Shown here: piece after piece, positions 60,239-64,000 of the stretch
Position numbering within the stretch: the first letter of the stretch is position 1
Layout: the number at the start of each line of letters is the position of its first letter
From: Limanda limanda
Taxonomy: Eukaryota > Chordata > Actinopteri > Pleuronectiformes > Pleuronectidae
NCBI RefSeq assembly: GCF_963576545.1
Contig: NW_026870595.1
Span: 1-64,000 of the forward strand
Length of the DNA: 64,000 nucleotides
Direction of reading: 5' to 3'
Notes under the pieces: model-generated
The model's database searches: none
Told to the model about the DNA's origin: nothing
Seen by the model: the letters and a program-made list of their open reading frames with translations, nothing else
Program-made: the position numbers and the translations under genes

Positions 60239-63200
60239 ATGTCACTAAACAGCTGGAAACGGGGAGATAAGCCTTTTTTGGAAGCAATGGTTAACATTTT
60301 GACTTTTTCATCACATATCAGCTCCAGTGTCAGAAAAGCGCTGGAAACAGGGAGATCTGCCTTTTTTTTGGAAGAAAAGGTTAAATTCTTGAATTTTTCA
60401 TCACACATCATCCCAAATGTCACTAAACAGCTGGAAACGGGGAGATAAGCCTTTTTTGGAACCATTGATTAAGATTTCTGACTTTTTCATCACATGTCAG
60501 CCCAAGTGTCAGAAAAGCGCTGGAAACAGGGAGATAAGCTTTTTTTGGAAGAAATGGTTAAATTCTCGAATTTTTCATCACACATCATCCCAAATGTCAC
60601 TAAACAGCTGGAAACGGGGATATAAGCCTTTTTTGGAAGCATTGATTAAGATTTCTGACTTTTTCATCACATGTCAGCCCAAGTGTCAGAAAAGCGCTGG
60701 AAACAGGGAGATAAGCCTTTTTTGGAAGAAATGGTTAAATTCTTGAATTTGTCATCACACATCATCCCAAATGTCACTAAACAGCTGGAAACGGGGAGAT
60801 AAGCCTTTTTTGGAAGCAATGGTTAACATTTTGACTTTTTCATCACATATCAGCTCCAGTGTCAGAAAAGCGCTGGAAACAGGGAGATCTGCCTTTTTTT
60901 GGAAGAAAAGGTTAAATTCTTGAATTTTTCATCACACATCATCCCAAATGTCACTAAACAGCTGGAAACGGGGAGCTAAGCCTTTTTTGGAACCATTGAT
61001 TAAGATTTCTGACTTTTTCATCACATGTCAGCCCAAGTGTCAGAAAAGCGCTGGAAACAGGGAGATAAGCCTTTTTTGGAAGAAAAGGTTAAATTCTTGA
61101 ATTTTTCATCACACATCATCCCAAATGTCACTAAACAGCTGGAAACGGGGAGCTAAGCCTTTTTTGGAACCATTGATTAAGATTTCTGACTTTTTCATCA
61201 CATGTCAGCCCAAGTGTCAGAAAAGCGCTGGAAACAGGGAGATAAGCCTTTTTTGGAAGAAATGGTTAAATTCTTGAATTTTTCATCACACATCATCCCA
61301 AATGTCACTAAACAGCTGGAAACGGGGAGATAAGCCTTTTTTGGAAGCAATGGTTAACATTTTGACTTTTTCATCACATATCAGCTCCAGTGTCAGAAAA
61401 GCGCTGGAAACAGGGAGATCTGCCTTTTTTTGGAAGAAAAGGTTAAATTCTTGAATTTTTCATCACACATCATCCCAAATGTCACTAAACAGCTGGAAAC
61501 GGGGAGCTAAGCCTTTTTTGGAACCATTGATTAAGATTTCTGACTTTTTCATCACATGTCAGCCCAAGTGTCAGAAAAGCGCTGGAAACAGGGAGATAAG
61601 CCTTTTTTGGAAGAAATGGTTAAATTCTCGAATTTTTCATCACACATCATCCCAAATGTCACTAAACAGCTGGAAACGGGGATATAAGCCTTTTTTGGAA
61701 GCATTGATTAAGATTTCTGACTTTTTCATCACATGTCAGCCCAAGTGTCAGAAAAGCGCTGGAAACAGGGAGATAAGCCTTTTTTGGAAGAAATGGTTAA
61801 ATTCTTGAATTTGTCATCACACATCATCCCAAATGTCACTAAACAGCTGGAAACGGGGAGATAAGCCTTTTTTGGAAGCAATGGTTAACATTTTGACTTT
61901 TTCATCACATATCAGCTCCAGTGTCAGAAAAGCGCTGGAAACAGGGAGATCTGCCTTTTTTTGGATGAAAAGGTTAAATTCTTGAATTTTTCATCACACA
62001 TCATCCCAAATGTCACTAAACAGCTGGAAACGGGGAGATAAGCCTTTTTTGGAACCATTGATTAAGATTTCTGACTTTTTCATCACATGTCAGCCCAAGT
62101 GTCAGAAAAGCGCTGGAAACAGGGAGATAAGCCTTTTTTGGAAGAAATGGTTAAATTCTCGAATTTTTCATCACACATCATCCCAAATGTCACTAAACAG
62201 CTGGAAACGGGGATATAAGCCTTTTTTGGAATCATTGATTAAGATTTCTGACTTTTTCATCACATGTCAGCCCAAGTGTCAGAAAAGCGCTGGAAACAGG
62301 GAGATAAGCCTTTTTTGGAAGAAATGGTTAAATTCTTGAATTTGTCATCACACATCATCCCAAATGTCACTAAACAGCTGGAAATGGGGAGATAAGCCTT
62401 TTTTGGAAGCATCGATTAAGATTTCTGACTTTTTCATCACATGTCAGCCCAATTGTCAGAAAAGCGCTGGAAACAGGGAGATCTGCCTTTTTTTGGAAGA
62501 AAAGGTTAAATTCTTGAATTTTTCATCACACATCATCCCAAATGTCACTAAACAGCTGGAAACGGGGAGATAAGCCTTTTTTGGAACCATTGATTAAGAT
62601 TTCTGACTTTTTCATCACATGTCAGCCCAAGTGTCAGAAAAGCGCTGGAAACAGGGAGATAAGCCTTTTTTGGAAGAAATGGTTAAATTCTTGAATTTTT
62701 CATCACACATCATCCCAAATGTCACTAAACAGCTGGAAACGGGGAGATAAGCCTTTTTTGGAACCATTGATTAAGATTTCTGACTTTTTCATCACATGTC
62801 AGCCCAAGTGTCAGAAAAGCGCTGGAAACAGGGAGATCTGCCTTTTTTTGGAAGAAAAGGTTAAATTCTTGAATTTTTCATCACACATCATTCCAAATGT
62901 CACTAAACAGCTGGAAACGGGGAGCTAAGCCTTTTTTGGAACCATTGATTAAGATTTCTGACTTTTTCATCACATGTCAGCCCAAGTGTCAGAAAAGCGC
63001 TGGAAACAGGGAGATAAGCCTTTTTTGGAAGAAATGGTTAAATTCTCGAATTTTTCATCACACATCATCCCAAATGTCACTAAACAGCTGGAAACGGGGA
63101 TATAAGCCTTTTTTGGAAGCATTGATTAAGATTTCTGACTTTTTCATCACATGTCAGCCCAAGTGTCAGAAAAGCGCTGGAAACAGGGAGATAAGCCTTT

Positions 63201-64000
63201 TTTGGAAGAAATGGTTAAATTCTTGAATTTGTCATCACACATCATCCCAAATGTCACTAAACAGCTGGAAACGGGGAGATAAGCCTTTTTTGGAAGCATT
63301 GATTAAGATTTCTGACTTTTTCATCACATGTCAGCCCAAGTGTCAGAAAAGCGCTGGAAACAGGGAGATCTGCCTTTTTTTGGAAGAAAAGGTTAAATTC
63401 TTGAATTTTTCATCACACATCATCCCAAATGTCACTAAACAGCTGGAAACGGGGAGATAAGCCTTTTTTGGAAGCATTGATTAAGATTTCTGACTTTTTC
63501 ATCACATGTCAGCCCAAGTGTCAGACAAATGCTGGAAACAGGGAGATCTGCCTTTTTTTGGAAGAAAAGGTAAATTCTTGAATTTTTCATCACACATCAT
63601 CCCAAATGTCACTAATCAGCTGGAAACGGGGAGATAAGCCTTTTTTGGAAGCAATGGTTAACATTTTGACTTTTTCATCACATAAAGGTGTCAGAAAGGT
63701 TGAAAGAAAAGGTTAAATTCTTGAATTTTTCATCACACATCATCCCAAATGTCACTAAACAGCTGGAAACGGGGAGATAAGCCTTTTTTGGAAGCAATGG
63801 TTAACATTTTGACTTTTTCATCACATATCAGCTCCAGTGTCAGAAAAGCGCTGGAAACAGGGAGATCTGCCTTTTTTTTGGAAGAAAAGGTTAAATTCTT
63901 GAATTTTTCATCACACATCATCCCAAATGTCACTAAACAGCTGGAAACGGGGAGATAAGCCTTTTTTGGAACCATTGATTAAGATTTCTGACTTTTTCAT
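60239..64000 (+). repeat. Right-edge higher-order unit, ~20 monomers (3510 bp), starting a second copy at 63749
   Basis: An A3-B1 monomer with eight T (60239) recurs at 63749 with the same neighbours, giving a 3510 bp unit. That equals 20 monomers minus the ~35 bp lost in the degenerate monomer near 63.69 kb. The same eight-T A3 monomer also occurs at 13097. The unit contains two core tags rare in the right flank, CCCAATTGTCAG near 62450 and an AGACAAATGCTGG relative near 63523. The array runs off the window inside the second copy. Confidence 0.8.
63684..63706 (+). repeat. Degenerate A3-B1 junction, ~34 bp lost
   Basis: After an A3 start, the expected CACATATCAGCTCCAGTG is replaced by CACATAAAGGTGTCAG, followed by AAAGGTTGAAAGAAAAGG instead of the normal B1 start. 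About 34 bases covering CGCTGGAAACAGGG, AGATCTGCC and the T tract are missing. This is the most heavily rearranged monomer in the window. The next monomers are normal. Confidence 0.8.

Larger units (their letters stand above)
1..64000 (+). repeat. Tandem satellite array of ~177-178 bp monomers, about 360 copies
   Basis: The same monomer repeats without interruption and always in the same orientation across the window. The landmark ATGTCACTAAACAGCTGG recurs every 177 or 178 bases, for example at 158, 336, 1221, 1577, 13097, 13275, 30749, 30927, 63251 and 63749. Window length divided by monomer length gives about 360 copies. The first base falls inside an A half and the last base also falls inside an A half, so neither edge of the array is present. 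Copies differ by a few substitutions and small indels, and near-identical strings of many monomers recur at kilobase distances, which makes this a higher-order satellite. No unique sequence longer than a few bases breaks the array. Its size and homogeneity suggest centromeric or pericentromeric satellite of a eukaryote (inference). I do not recognise the family by name. Confidence 0.98.

Noticed and set aside
1..64000. CRISPR array, because of regular direct repeats
   Set aside because: There are no unique spacers. The entire 177 bp period is repeated, with two related halves, and no cas genes are nearby.
1..64000. Human-type alpha satellite (171 bp)
   Set aside because: The monomer length is 177-178 bp and, from memory of the alpha consensus, only a short CENP-B-box-like stretch looks similar. 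The 89 bp half structure also does not fit. A database search would be decisive.
1..64000. Transposon or retroelement insertion within the array
   Set aside because: I found no stretch departing from the monomer by more than a few tens of bases, no terminal repeats and no coding domains. The only irregular places are the small deletions and patches listed.
1..64000. Inverted or strand-switched segments
   Set aside because: I looked for the reverse complement of CAGCTGGAAACGGGG (CCCCGTTTCCAGCTG) on the plus strand and saw none. All monomers face the same way.

Overview
The whole 64 kb window is one uninterrupted head-to-tail satellite DNA array. I see no gene, RNA gene, transposon, CRISPR array or unique-sequence island. 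About 360 copies of a 177-178 bp monomer run in the same orientation from the first base to the last, and the array continues past both ends. An array this long and homogeneous points to a eukaryotic chromosome, most plausibly centromeric or pericentromeric heterochromatin in a long-read assembly. I cannot name the species. GC content is about 39 % by hand count of one monomer. Several common monomer variants differ by C-to-T or G-to-A at CpG sites, which fits a genome with CpG methylation such as a vertebrate (inference).

Each monomer is an old dimer of two ~89 bp halves, A and B, roughly 80 % alike. A starts with CAGCTGGAAACGGGG and B with GCGCTGGAAACAGGG. The halves come in a few recurring flavours. 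A1 carries GCATTGATTAAG, A2 carries CCATTGATTAAG, and A3 carries GGTTAACATTTTG with ATATCAGCTCC. B1 carries AGATCTGCC plus seven T and has 89 bp; B2 carries AGATAAGCC plus six T and has 88 bp. Rarer private substitutions tag individual monomers and let longer units be traced.

These tags show a second level of organisation, variable higher-order repeats (HORs). From left to right: a left flank (1-7424) with 6-, 11- and 22-monomer offsets; a core (7425 to about 49.9 kb) of successive units of 33, 29, 40, 29.5, 20, 22, 31 and 35 monomers; and a right flank (49.9-64 kb) of 14-, 12-, 9- and 7.4-monomer units, then a 16-monomer block, then a ~20-monomer unit that begins to repeat at the window edge. 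Core-only variants are absent from both flanks, while a variant of the same site is shared by the two flanks. That is the layered pattern expected when younger repeats expand inside an older array.

Other points of note: an exact half-monomer loss at about 27.05 kb, a 109 bp deletion at 56.72 kb with AAGC microhomology, a degenerate monomer at 63.68 kb, a dense cluster of one-base indels at 9.1-12.2 kb that may be assembly error, a partial CENP-B-box-like motif in each half, and a heat-shock-element-like dyad in each B half. The many short open frames follow from the repeat and I do not regard them as genes. Unless stated otherwise, unit coordinates start at the ATGTCACT landmark, which lies 11 bases before the A half.
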